Below, piece after piece: positions 44,451 to 56,200 of a stretch of 64,000 nt of DNA (its first letter is position 1; every line of letters begins with the position of its first letter). The stretch lies in NCBI GenBank assembly GCA_946406115.1, contig OX291546.1, positions 11,773,019-11,837,018 on the forward strand. The letters are read 5' to 3'. The DNA is from Apoda limacodes. Lineage: Eukaryota > Arthropoda > Insecta > Lepidoptera > Limacodidae. The position numbers and the translations under genes are program-made. The notes beneath the pieces were generated by a model. The model made no database searches, was not told the DNA's origin, and worked only from the letters and a program-made list of their open reading frames with translations.

Positions 44451-45204
44451 CTCGTTCAATCAATATATTTTTTTTTAGTTTGTGGGTTATTAAAATTATA
44501 TATTCTTCAGTTGTAGGTAAAATTTAATCTAATCTTATAATAAGTATCGGTATCTCTTACTCAGTCGTGTTACTTTCTACTAATTAATCAAATTTTACTA
44601 GGTGGTCGGTGTAGGCAGGTTCTGAAAAATCCATTAATCTATCCATTGCCATCAACGTTGTAAAACCTATTTTTTTAGTACCTAGTAGATTTCAATTCAA
44701 TGACCTACGAGAACAAAGCCGCCTTACTGGCTTTTTATGGCTGAATTATCAAGCATAAACGCATTCAATTAACCTTTTTTAGTAAACAAAAGTTTGTAAA
44801 AAGAAACGTATGCAGCTGATGCACTGTCCACTAGCACTTTACCAAAACCGGTATCCCCGTGGACGACACGTTCAATATAATATAAAACTCCGATCACAGT
44901 AGTCCGTAGATTATTCACCGTAGATGCTGCGTTCTGAATCGCAAGCCGCGTAACCGTGTGTATGCGTCTAAGGTCTGCCGCGCTTTCGTATAAACTAGGA
45001 AATTCTCTCTGCCGAACGTGCGTTCTGTGCGAGCCTACACCTAGGTCAAGTCACACAAAGCGAATGACGTAACACACTTATCTTTACCGAACAGGAGTAT
45101 ATGAAGGAACCTGCCTACTATAGAGAAACACTCATAAATTTGATCTGCCTCTCGTAATGAACTATATATACCTGATAACTTTTCTTTCGATTCGTTTCTT
45201 AAAC
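44451..45204. other. spacer, nothing recognised
   Basis: No gene or element recognised. Composition is mixed at 44880-45060. Confidence 0.4.
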
Positions 45205-47148
45205 CAGGGGCCTGATTCTGGTGCTGACAGAAAAAATCTCGAATATGTTTAGATATGTTTATTCTTGTAAATCGCGATAACTGTTTTAGTTGATAGATAG
45301 ATATCTATATTTATGTAGATAAATGAATACGTCACTAAGGTTAATAAATATATTTCCGATTTTATAGTTCAAACTTCTGGGCGTTATTAGTATTTATGCT
45401 TGTGTAAATTTGACTATGTGTTATCTAAGGGTGTGTTAGTGGTGTTAAGTAAATTTTCTATAAAAGTGTAGTCGGTCTTTAACAAACGCTTTTTTAACTA
45501 CAGTTTTGAAGATATGTTTTGGTAGTGAGTAAATTTAAATCAATTTGTTTATTTTATTGTATAGATTAAATTCTATCTTTTCTGCGTAACTTCATTATTT
45601 TCAAGCGATCGTATAGTAGCATTGAGTATTGTTTTAGAATTGTATAAAGCACAAATAGTTGGCAGACTATTATAATGTATACTCGTTGACAATATTTAAT
45701 GGTTAGTACTAAAACTTAATCACTTAAAGTAAATCTATAGAGATAATATTTATCAATATTAGAAACTACCTATCTATACAGAAAGACAGAAAACCGTAAG
45801 CCTGCCTACACAGATTTCTAGATAGAAGGTTTGCAAGTATATTATCACAAAAAGTACATTCAGATTTTTCGGCCTAAAGCCCAATCGATGACAACTTCCA
45901 CGACGTTCAAGTAGTAATCCGCCACCAAAGTAGGTTTACGCGGACGGGACTGACTCTTAGAGAACCTAAGGACTTGTGGTGTTCAACGTTAGGCCAGGGT
46001 CTTGCTGAGCAGGCACGGTGCTATGCCGCACGTGGCTGATGCTCGCTCCGTAGGTCAGGTGAGCAGTGTTGCTCAGGCCGCGGGTAAGCTGATGCTCGCC
46101 CCGTAGTTTAGGTGACCAGCGTTGTTCAGGCCAAGACTCTGCTGACGCTCAGGCCGATGATTTGGAGTATAGAAAAACTCCCAGATTCCTCTTCAGTGCG
46201 GACGTCACGCGAGTGTAAGTGTAAGTTGTAAGGTTTCTGATGATAGTTCCTACTTCTTCGCAATCAGTCGTTAAAAAAACAAACAAATATGGACATGATT
46301 TTGAATGAACTAAAATGACATGAAATGTGAGATTTGTGCTGGTACGATATTGCTAATTATTTTGTTTGCTAAATGTACTACAACACTGGTAAAAGAGTTA
46401 TTTACATTATTAACAGAATCGACGGGTTTATTGAATTAATCAATTCAAGGTCCTTTTCTTTAGTTTTATACGTTATATCATTTATAGTTTGTCAAAGTTT
46501 TTTATTACTACTTGCACTTTTTAATTGTAGTTTTTCATAGTTTTTTTTTTCATTTTTTTTATCAGAGTAGAACAAATTTTTTTATATCTTTTGTGTTTTA
46601 TTTATTTCATTATCTGGTTCTTTTTTATGCTTTTTGTAAAGATTATCTCTATTTTTTATGCACTTGAATACTCCCGGCGTGGTCCGAGGCTTAAAGCTTA
46701 GTTTAAATAAGGGGTGATTCCCTATAACTTCTCATTTTGATGGTTGATAGAGTCCGTCGCCATCAGCAATGTTTGTACTGAACCCTTTTTTTGTGACTGT
46801 TTTTTTTTTCTTTAACCCTCAAAATCAAAAATATTTAGCCGTCAACTAATATCACTAATTCTGTCTCCATTTCATACCACTTTCCGTATGACATCTATCC
46901 CTACTGCAACCGACCACTCGTTGCATGTCGACCGCTAACGTACGACATATGTCTATAGAGATATTTTAAAAATACGAAAAACTGTTTTAAAAAAAAATAA
47001 AAAGGATATCGATAACGATGACATATCTAGTTCAAACTAGTCGATCTATCGATTAAAACATTTACCACGATTAACAAGCCATTAAACAGTAAATCAATTA
47101 AACATAGCGTTCGAGATTATCTCTATCAGCACGAGAATCAGGCCCCAG
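45205..47148. mobile_element. DNA transposon-like element with inverted ends, 1.9 kb
   Basis: The ends at 45208 (GGGCCTGATTCTGGTGCTGA) and 47145 (complement of GGGCCTGATTCTCGTGCTGA) are inverted and similar for about 45 bp, with further subterminal similarity (gttttag-tgatagat). The trinucleotide CAG flanks both ends (45205-45207, 47146-47148) and may be the target duplication. No transposase frame. It contains the 45660-46260 block shared with 39540-40200. Confidence 0.65.
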
Positions 47149-48169
47149 GACTGCGAAGGGGGCGTCTAACCTGGCACTAATGTGCTTGTCTTAGTTTATT
47201 TAGAAGCTTGACTCCGTCACAGTTTTAAGAAGTCGGATTTCATTTAAATGTTCTTAAAGATTTTATATGAAAGCTCAGATATTAAATCTCGTGTCTTGAT
47301 AAAATCTATTTGCTTGAAAAAAAAACACTATTTGACTTAAGCCGTGTCGCACTGAGCTTAGGTATGATGCTAAAGCTTAACGTGATTGGCATGAGACGAC
47401 GACGGCAGGTAGCTTAAATTATTCTAGTAAAAATCTTAAAAAAGAAAATCTCTTTTTAAAATTAATTTTAGTCCGCTTTAGTGTGAGAAAAATATTGTAG
47501 CTTTTATTAACTTTTAAAGCTGTATAAAATTAACGTTTAAATACTGCTGTTACAAATGATATTCATTATGATAATGAATTCTCTTATATCTTAAACTTTA
47601 CGTAAATGAAACCGCGGAAAAAAGCTGAAGTAACAGACATCCAGAAAGATCTTTTTTTAAAAGTTATTTTCGATTTAATAGTTGAAAAACTTCCCGAGTC
47701 AAACGCTTAGCCGGTATAACTCAGAAACTCGGAATTTAAGTTTTCGCCCAATTCCAATAGATTTAATATCAGATAAGAGATTATAACTTGCGCTGAATGG
47801 TCCTATTTATTTTCAGTGAAAAAACACTTAATAAAATTATAGGCACTATTAATAAATTACCTATCGCATTTTACACTGTAATGTAATGTCGTTACAGATT
47901 AACAGACGATTATAAACTGCAGCTGTTTATGCAATTATTTATTATTAGCTTTTGCCAGCGACTCTGCCCGCGCTAAATTCGGTTATCGTCGTGGGTGTCG
48001 CCTCAAGAGATGAGATGTAGGTACTGCCTTCCACTTTTTTTAAATTCTCCCTGAAATTCATTGTTTTACTTATTTGGCTTATAAATGTATACAAAAAGTT
48101 TTTGAAATAATGTAGATTGAAGATATTTTTGTAAGCTCTATATGTACTTGAGCGTGTGTGTATATATAT
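47149..48169. other. spacer, Helitron 3'-end scrap
   Basis: At 47946-48000 a scrap reads agcttttgccagcgactctgc and ctaaattcggttatcg, the - strand 3' end of the Helitron family. Nothing else recognised. Confidence 0.45.
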
Positions 48170-48415
48170 ATTTTATACCATTAAGGTGGACAACACCGTA
48201 GCCTATGGATGCTTGCAACATCAGGGGTATCAATTGCGCGTTGCCGACCCTTCAAAAATCTAGTAACTTCCTTCTTGAAGAACCCCATTCTGTATTCCTT
48301 AGAGAAAACCTTGGCAGGGAGCTCATTCCACAACAAAAGCGTTCGCGGGAGGAAGTTTCTCTGAAACCGCAATGTACGCGACCATTTCGGTTCTAAAGTG
48401 TGAGAATGAATTCCC
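48170..48415 (-). pseudogene. CR1-like ORF2 C-terminus and 3' end
   Basis: The - strand encodes RFQRNFLPRTLLLWNELPAK followed by VFSKEYRMGFFKKEV and RFLKGRQRAIDTP, the C-terminal end of a CR1/Daphne-type ORF2, then the tggtataaaa tail. It lies just inside the inner boundary of the right arm and has no counterpart in the left arm. Confidence 0.8.
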
Positions 48416-48829
48416 TGCCGATATGTTATTCTTTTCTATGTTTATGTAAGTATTTTTTTCATTTCAAGGTTTTTTTTCAAGCCTTGAAATAGATACGATA
48501 ATTTTGAGTCTGCGTTGGTAAACTGTAATAAGATTTAGTCAAACAATTTATTACATCCCAGGCATCGCGACACGGAACGCTAAACTCGTAATATGGTTCC
48601 GGAATTCCAACATAAGTTCTGTGTACATGATAAGTGAAATACCTACTGTTATATATATAAAACTTTCTTATTTGGATTCTTAACTAATCTTGAAACGAAA
48701 AAGTTTTACTGAGATATTGACTTTCAGATCTAGTTCAAGGACTAGATAAAAATATCAAGTAAGATCACAGACATATTTACATAATAATAATAATAATGGT
48801 TTTTTTTTGTAAACCCGATTATCGAGAAA
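48416..48829. other. spacer, nothing recognised
   Basis: AT-rich with a short (taa)n run near 48783-48797. Confidence 0.4.
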
Positions 48830-49129
48830 ATATAAAATTTCGAAAAGGTGCGAGGAAAAATTTAATTTTTTCAAGTAGCTTTATCCATACTTATATAATA
48901 AAGCTGAAGAGTTTGCTTCTTTAGGGTTCCGTACCTCAAAAGGAAAAAAGGAACAATTATAGGAACACTTTGTTGTTTGTCTGTAGGTTTTTCTGTCTGT
49001 ATGTCAGTCTGTCTGTCAAGACCCTCTTTCTCAGGAGAAGTCACAATAGGAATTATTAGGTATTTGTCGCTTATCGGTAGGCGAAATCGATAAACTAACG
49101 GAAATAAATGAGTGGAGATACATACCTAC

Positions 49130-51650
49130 TTGTTTGAATGTTGCAGATATTGCAACGAGAGAATCCTACGATGTCACATTTTTTTAGGAGGAGCGGTTTT
49201 CTGGGCCTAAGTTCCTGTACTCTGAAGAAAAGTCGTGGCCAGCGAATGAGACACCTGAGACATTTAGTACTAGTCATGATAAGGATCAGTGTGTATCAAC
49301 AGTACAAATGGTCAGTGAGAAATTACTTATACCTAATCCTAGTCGATTTTTGTGATGGTAACGCCTGATGAGGAGTACAGCTATGGTTTTGAAGTTCATA
49401 ATAAACGTAGACATGTACGTACCTCTGAATGTATGTTGATGGCAGAAAACCTATAAATACAATATTCGCAATGTCAATCTTTCAGCGACGATATTTACGA
49501 AATCAAAAATGGTAGGTGCTTAAGTAAAAGTAGTAGATTACTTACCTTATTGCCGATATTTGATGAAAGAATTTGTTTCCAGCTTGATAGTTCATCATTA
49601 TCACGTGAAAGCATGCTATGGTAATCAGAAATTGGTGGTACACGAAGTGAAACAAAAATATTGGTTAACAAGTTTGCGGGCCACAGCATCAAAATGCTTG
49701 ATATGTAAAATAAAAAAAAACAAAACCTGAGATACCGAGAATGGATAACTTACCTGCCAGAATAAAGGCCCATCATCAAAGACCATTTACTCATTGTGGC
49801 GTGGACCTGTTTGGACCCATGAAGGTCGGTAGACATCGAGAAAATAGGTATGGCGTCCTATTTACGTGCCTCACAGTTAGAGCGGTATATATAGAAGTAG
49901 TTGGTTCACTAACTACCGACTCCCTTCTGATGGCTCTCTGCCGAATGGCATCTAGGCGAGGGTAGCCCGGTTATATGTACGCCGACAAGGTTATCAATCT
50001 ACGAGGGGCAGATATCGAGATTAGAAAGTCTATATAGAACCTTGATGAAGACGCGCTAAAAACTACTGTATGTAACTACGGAACCCAGTGGACATTCATT
50101 CCGCCTGTGACCCCAAATTGGGATGGGGCGTAGAAACGCCTCATAAAAAGTGTTAAAACCACGCTGAGAGTGGTCTTAAAGGAACGCGCACCGAGGGCTG
50201 TGCGGTCTTCAGTACTTTGCTGGCTGAGGTTGAAAATATCGTAAACCGTATGCCACTCAGTCACGTGTCAGCTGAGGCTGGAAGCAAAGAATCAATAGGA
50301 CCTAATAATGTTTTTTGTGTTTGTTGTTTTCTTTTTTTTCTAAGAAAACAGTGGCGTACGAGAGATTATGCCTTACATGTTACCGCGGAAGAAGTGGAAC
50401 ACAGATTTGCAGCGGCCGTTAGCGGTAGGTAATTTGGTGTTCATTGTAGACCCTGATGTGCCCTATGGTACTTTGCCGTGTGGTGTTATTAACTTTTAAG
50501 TATGGACGTTGAAATCAAAGGCTACTCGATGTTTTTATTTTCTTAGTTTTACCTAATTCCCTCCACTCCCCGCAATTGAGAGGCTCAGTAGCTGTTGTTT
50601 TAGTTGTAAAACTACCAACGAGGGAGGAGGTTGCGTCTTCCTATGAATATCACGTAAGTAATGACCATCAAAATATTGACCGGAGCCTGTCAGGCTACAC
50701 GTCCATTGTTGCCCTATGATATATTTTATAAGAATGATTATGTTTGTTTCAGATTTTGTAGTACAAAATGTCAAAAAACAACAAAGCCAGTAGTTCTAAA
50801 TCAAAATGACCATCTACGAGTTCTGTTCAGGGCCCTGCGAGAAAACCTTTTTGTGCAGGAGATCCATCTTTCGAACAAGAAGTAAGTGAGTGAGTTGTTG
50901 TTAGCTTCGGATCAGTCTGACTATGAAGAGAATATGGCCCGGATCAAGGAACCAGTCAAGGAACCAGAAGAGCATGTAGAATCTGTCCCGCGATAAAACA
51001 TAGGATGACTACCCATGTTTGTGTTGGGCAACAAACCTGTGTGTCTTCAATCTTTTAGACCTTTGTGCACTGACTGCCAATAAATTTACGTTATTAGACT
51101 TTTGTCAATTTTTTTTATAATTTTTACCTGAAGTAGGTGTTTTGTGTTTTTGGTTTCTTATATATTGTATTTTGAGAAAAAAGACTCATTTTGTTAGATG
51201 AATAAGTTTGGCCGTTTTTAATACCTAAAAATGTAACCTAAGTAGATTAAGACTGAAAAGTGCCATAATTTCTGATTTTTTAAATTTCTTTAATTTTTGG
51301 AATAAAAGTTTATTTTATTGCTAAATCCCATAAATTTAATATTAAGTCAGTTTTAAAGCGATCTTATAACGAATTTCCCCCAAAAAAATGTGTGTGCATA
51401 TAGGAGCCTGTGAGACTCCACGTCTACAGTAGTGTTAAGAAAAAATTACGTCACTTAAAGGTTAAGGCTGTATTTCCCGGAAAGGACGGTTGAGTGCCGT
51501 GGTGGTTGTGTGGTCTTCATTCGGACTACTGCCGTTACCCTAAAGAGATCCGTGGGTTGTCTCGCCAGAATACCTATTGTGTTTGAGTGCTGTCAGGGTA
51601 GCACTAGGTGGGTAATGTAGTCGACACGATATAGAATTACTTACAGAATT
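49130..51650 (+). pseudogene. Pao/BEL pol remnant, right arm
   Basis: On the + strand: NVADIATRESYDV (49138 on), FSGPKFLYSEEKSW, then after gaps the integrase catalytic core at 49741-49965 (THCGVDLFGPMKV, RYGVLFTCLTVRAVYIEVV). A piece reading LAEVENIVNRMPLSHVS (50217 on) follows, then RKQWRTR and VGNLVFIVDPDVPYGT-type integrase tail (50345-50490), and the end near 51480-51640. A roughly 1-kb insertion-like stretch (50500-51470) separates the tail from the end when compared with the left arm. Many stops. The element spans the site where the LINE inserted in the other arm. Confidence 0.8.
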
Positions 51651-52700
51651 TTAATTTATTATTTTTTATGTATATTTAAATTATATTAGTAATAATGTAT
51701 GATCGAATTGCTAAGTATTTGGTACTTGGCTTCGTAATGTATGTAAAAATGTTAAAGTTGTGCGAATGTCGTTGCAACGTGGCGCTGCGGTACCGTCTTG
51801 CTTTAAACCGCATTCGAACGGCGGCCGAGGCTAACGTTGTCAGTGTTGAATTGTATTAAAAAGGTTTTCAAAGGTTTTCAAAAAAGTTTTCAAAAGTGTG
51901 TGAAAATACAGAAAACATATTCCTTTAACCTCGTTTTACTCCAAGGAACCCTGTATCACTTACAGTACTTACAGATCGATAATTTCGATAAGCTAATAAA
52001 TCTTTTATGAAGTAGATATCACATTTTTCTTACACATACAAATAAATTAAACTACGCATTTTTTCTCTTTGGCTACAGTGATTCACTAGTCACTATGACT
52101 TTAAATTATAAATAGATTAGTCTAGAAAAAATCAAGAAATAAATTTAAAATCCAGGTATGTGAGTCACGAAATTCATACGCTTATTTACTCGCTGGTCGT
52201 GAGAATCTCCCGAATGTATTTGCTATGAGGAAAATGTAAGTATAGACGCTTTGTATTCCGTGTATGTGCGAGTACAATGTTGTAGACGGACTGACCTTAT
52301 TTAACAAAGGGACAGCTGCTCTCAATGACAAAACGGGTTAACCAGGATTTTCGCAAGTTCTCAAATGGCTTATTTCCATTCATTTTAGTTCATATTTGAG
52401 CGTTTTACGGTAGGTATAAGACTTTTAACATTGAAATTATAATAATATCAACATTGTAAATAATTCAGAAATAGATTTCCGCGCTATCGAGTAGAATTTG
52501 GAATTCGCAAATATATTTCTACCATATCCCATATTGTTTTCCATTTATTTTTGCAGGGTATTTACTTAAATATAACTGTCTGGTATAAATTTCCGTCACG
52601 GAAATCCTTCGTTTAAATGGTAAAACGTCTTGTTTTAGTGATTGCAGTACACCCAAATATATAAACTGACGAGAAATAACTAGTCATTTACATAAACAAC
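51651..52700 (+). repeat. LTR-like region of right-arm Pao/BEL element
   Basis: Aligns with 31000-31990 in reverse; the portion 52245-52440 also matches 15820-16060. It lies just downstream of the pol remnant. Ends undetermined. Confidence 0.5.
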
Positions 52701-53245
52701 GATATTTCATAGACTAGTAAAGATAGCTTCATGAAACAAAAAGTATATTAAAAAGAGTTTTATTTTAGATATAAAATTAAGTAAGTGATTAAATACGCTT
52801 CAATGTTCCTTTGACTTCATAGAGGTATCATGAATTGTAAAGGAAATGTTGTCGTCTATTTAAGTCACTAGTTATTTTTGTTCGCCAGTGTTGTTAAGTT
52901 GATATAAAAAGAAAGAATATTTGGTTTTAACGGATTTCTTGGGCAATCGTTGCGAAGATTGTCTAGTAAGACTATAAGACACGCGAAGCTGCCAGTTTGT
53001 TACCAATTACCAAGTGTGCACGAATGTGCCAAAAGGTTATAAACCTACGAATCATTTAAAATTGGTATTTTTTATTTTAATTCGACGGCTCTTTACTCGC
53101 CTTACAAAAGCTATTTAACATACAGATAAATTTATTTAAGTATATAAATAAAAGTTAATTTTTTTTAAATATAATAATTTATTAAATATTTTATTAACTC
53201 CTTATCCTGTTAATTACTTAATAACTATGAAATAAACACTGATTG

Positions 53246-56200
53246 TCATGAACGTGGAACGTAATTTACGACACCACCACAATCTGGAGCTAGGATAATA
53301 CTCATGGGATCAGCTTTAATGTTATAGGGCGCTGGCCCTGGCTCAATCCTATACCTTCTGATGATTTGAGATAAAGCTGCCCTCACCTGCAGCATACCAT
53401 ATCGCTTCCCTACGCAATATCGGGGCCCCACCCCAAAAGGCATGTATTTGTAATCAAGACAATCATTATCAGTCATGGTCAACATTCTATCCGGATCCCA
53501 TTTGTCAGCGTTCTCGAAATTACGTTCGTCATTTTGTATTGCAACAAGGTTAATGAACACTGGAGTTCCCTTTTCTATAGTGACCTTGTCATTCAGTTTG
53601 TAAGGTTCGATGCATACTCTATCCAAATAAGGCAAAACTGGGTATTTGCGCAACGATTCTGAAAATAAAAAAAAAACAAATGTATTACCTAAGGTTATCA
53701 AGGGTCAATTTTTGAAGGGTAGGCTGCGGTGACTGCTTACCATCAGGCGGACCGCGAGCTTGTTTGCCACCTTAGTGTTTTAAAAAAAACTAATTATTTA
53801 CTAGTAAAAAGCTTTGGTTGGGCTTGATTTAGTACTCGATCGACAGTGAACATTGGCGTAGCACTGTAGTAGTTCGTACAATAATTATATTATTAATACA
53901 CCTTCGCTCGACTGATGTCAGAGCTGACAGTCAGTCGAGTAATAAATAGTAAGAATTATGACACGTGCAAGTACCTACTCGTAAAACTAACTAAATACTA
54001 GTAAAATTCTTTGGCTAGGATTGATTTAGTACTCGATCAACAGTGAACTCTGAAGTCCTTAGCGTAGCACTGCTGTCGTTCGTGCATTACTTATATCACT
54101 GAAACGTCTTGCCTCGACAGGCATCAGAGCTGACTTTAGGTCGAGTAATACATAGTAAAATTTGTGACACATGCAAGTACGTATAACTAATTTAAAACTA
54201 GTAAAATGCTTTTGCTGGGCTCGTCGTAAGCTCTTACATCGATCTAGCGTAACAAGTGCTACAATGATGCCATTAGCATAGCGCTTTATCTACTACATAT
54301 CATTGGTACACCTACGCTCGACCGACATCAGCGTCCACTGTCGGTCGAGTACTATGTCAGGATATTACCGGCAGCGCGCTCCATACACATGTTTTCATGG
54401 GCGTAGCCAGCTTTTGGATTAGGGGGGGTAGACCTGATAGAACATGGCATGTTCATTTTGAGCCAATTCCTTCAAGTAATGGACATCAAGGGGGGGGGGG
54501 GACTTCTTGAAGAAAATGACGGCTACAAAACTAATTAAAAGGGTTATCAGAAAATAAAAAAGTCATACCATAAACACAGGCAGACAGATACTTCAGTTGC
54601 ATTAGCTCGTCGTAGCTCAGTACATCATTGCCCGATCTTTCGAAAGCTTCCATAACCTCTGCATAAACTTTTTCCTGTAAAAAAATGTCGATATGGCTGT
54701 ACTTAACTATTCTAATGTTTATAAATTTATGTCATCGTGATCCATGTCTTTGAGATGAATTTGTCACAAAGATGTAGAGATATATTCATGGCTTAATGTT
54801 TTAGGTACATCCGTCTAAGTTTCTAATCACATTTTTATTTAAGATATTTGCGAGTGAGCCACATTTGCTGTATTTATGAAATAGACATTCTAAGGTGGTT
54901 TGCCGCCCATAGACTAAACTAATGCTCTGCCCTACTTTAGCCTAGGCTCTGTCCATGCACAGCACAGGTCTTTGACAGCACGGGTCTTATCAGCTTTTAT
55001 ACCAATCTGTCAGAGTTTAGGTACCTCGGTAATTGTTAAAATATTAATAATTATTTTTACTTATAATGTTGTGTTTTTGTAGTAACAGAAAGACTCATAA
55101 GAGGCAAAGAGGATACAAAGATAAATTCTGTAATAGTAACGATGTGCGTGAAAAACATAAATGGTCGTCCATAATTTTTGACCTGTGCGGGATTGAACCC
55201 ACGCCCCTCTCGTTGGTTGGGAGTCACTTATGCCAACTTTGTGTGTGCGGCCAGCTTTTGTGCTAAAGTGGGACAGGCAGGGCTAGGCTAGGCAACAGCT
55301 CTGGTAGAAATGTTATTTATTATGGCAAACAAATAGTATACAAACCAAATTTGGTTATTCAAGGATAAGTTCTGAATGTTCCAGGTTTCTTATCTTTATG
55401 GTATTAGCATGTATATTCCTTTGGCGTATTGATATACCTGGATTTCCGGATGATGACAGAGTTCGTGGATGGTGTAAGTCAATGTGCTGGACGATGTTTC
55501 TACGGAGCCCAAAATGAACACTGCTGCTTGACCCATCATCATTTCGTCCGCCATTTCTGAAAGAAAAAACACAACATTTTTCAGGGTAATGATTTATAAT
55601 TATAAAGTAAGATAAATGTATGTTAAGTCTTTTAACTTAGGTACTTATACTTACTATTATAACTTAAAAACATATATAACTAGATATTGTCCGCGGCATT
55701 GTCCACGATAAATTCTTTCATAAAGTGAGGTACTCACATTTGACATTTAATTTAAAAGGTAAAACCTATAAACTTGTCAACTTTATCGGAGATTGGTTCA
55801 TTGGATTAACCGTGAAAAGGTAAGAAACAGAGACATTTTAGCATTTATAATTTTAGGTACCTAAGGTTTTTTTTTGTTATTTAGTTTACTAATAATTATA
55901 TATGTGTTTCTTATTGATATGTAGGTATTTCGTTTTCAGATCAACATCCTCAAGTGAATGCATCACTTAGGTTGTGAAATGTGGAATGAACTCTTCTTTA
56001 AAAAGAAATTATTAGATCTTTAAAGGGTTAGTATCGCGCGAGTAGAGCCCCTGGTGTTGCCAAGCGTACATAGGGCTACGGTGATCGCTTAGTAGGTACC
56101 AGGCGGACATTGTCACTTTAGTGGTATAAATATACTTAGTGTGTACAAACCTACCAAATGAATTTTAATAAGTGCTAGACTAAGGCTGCATTGCACCAGC

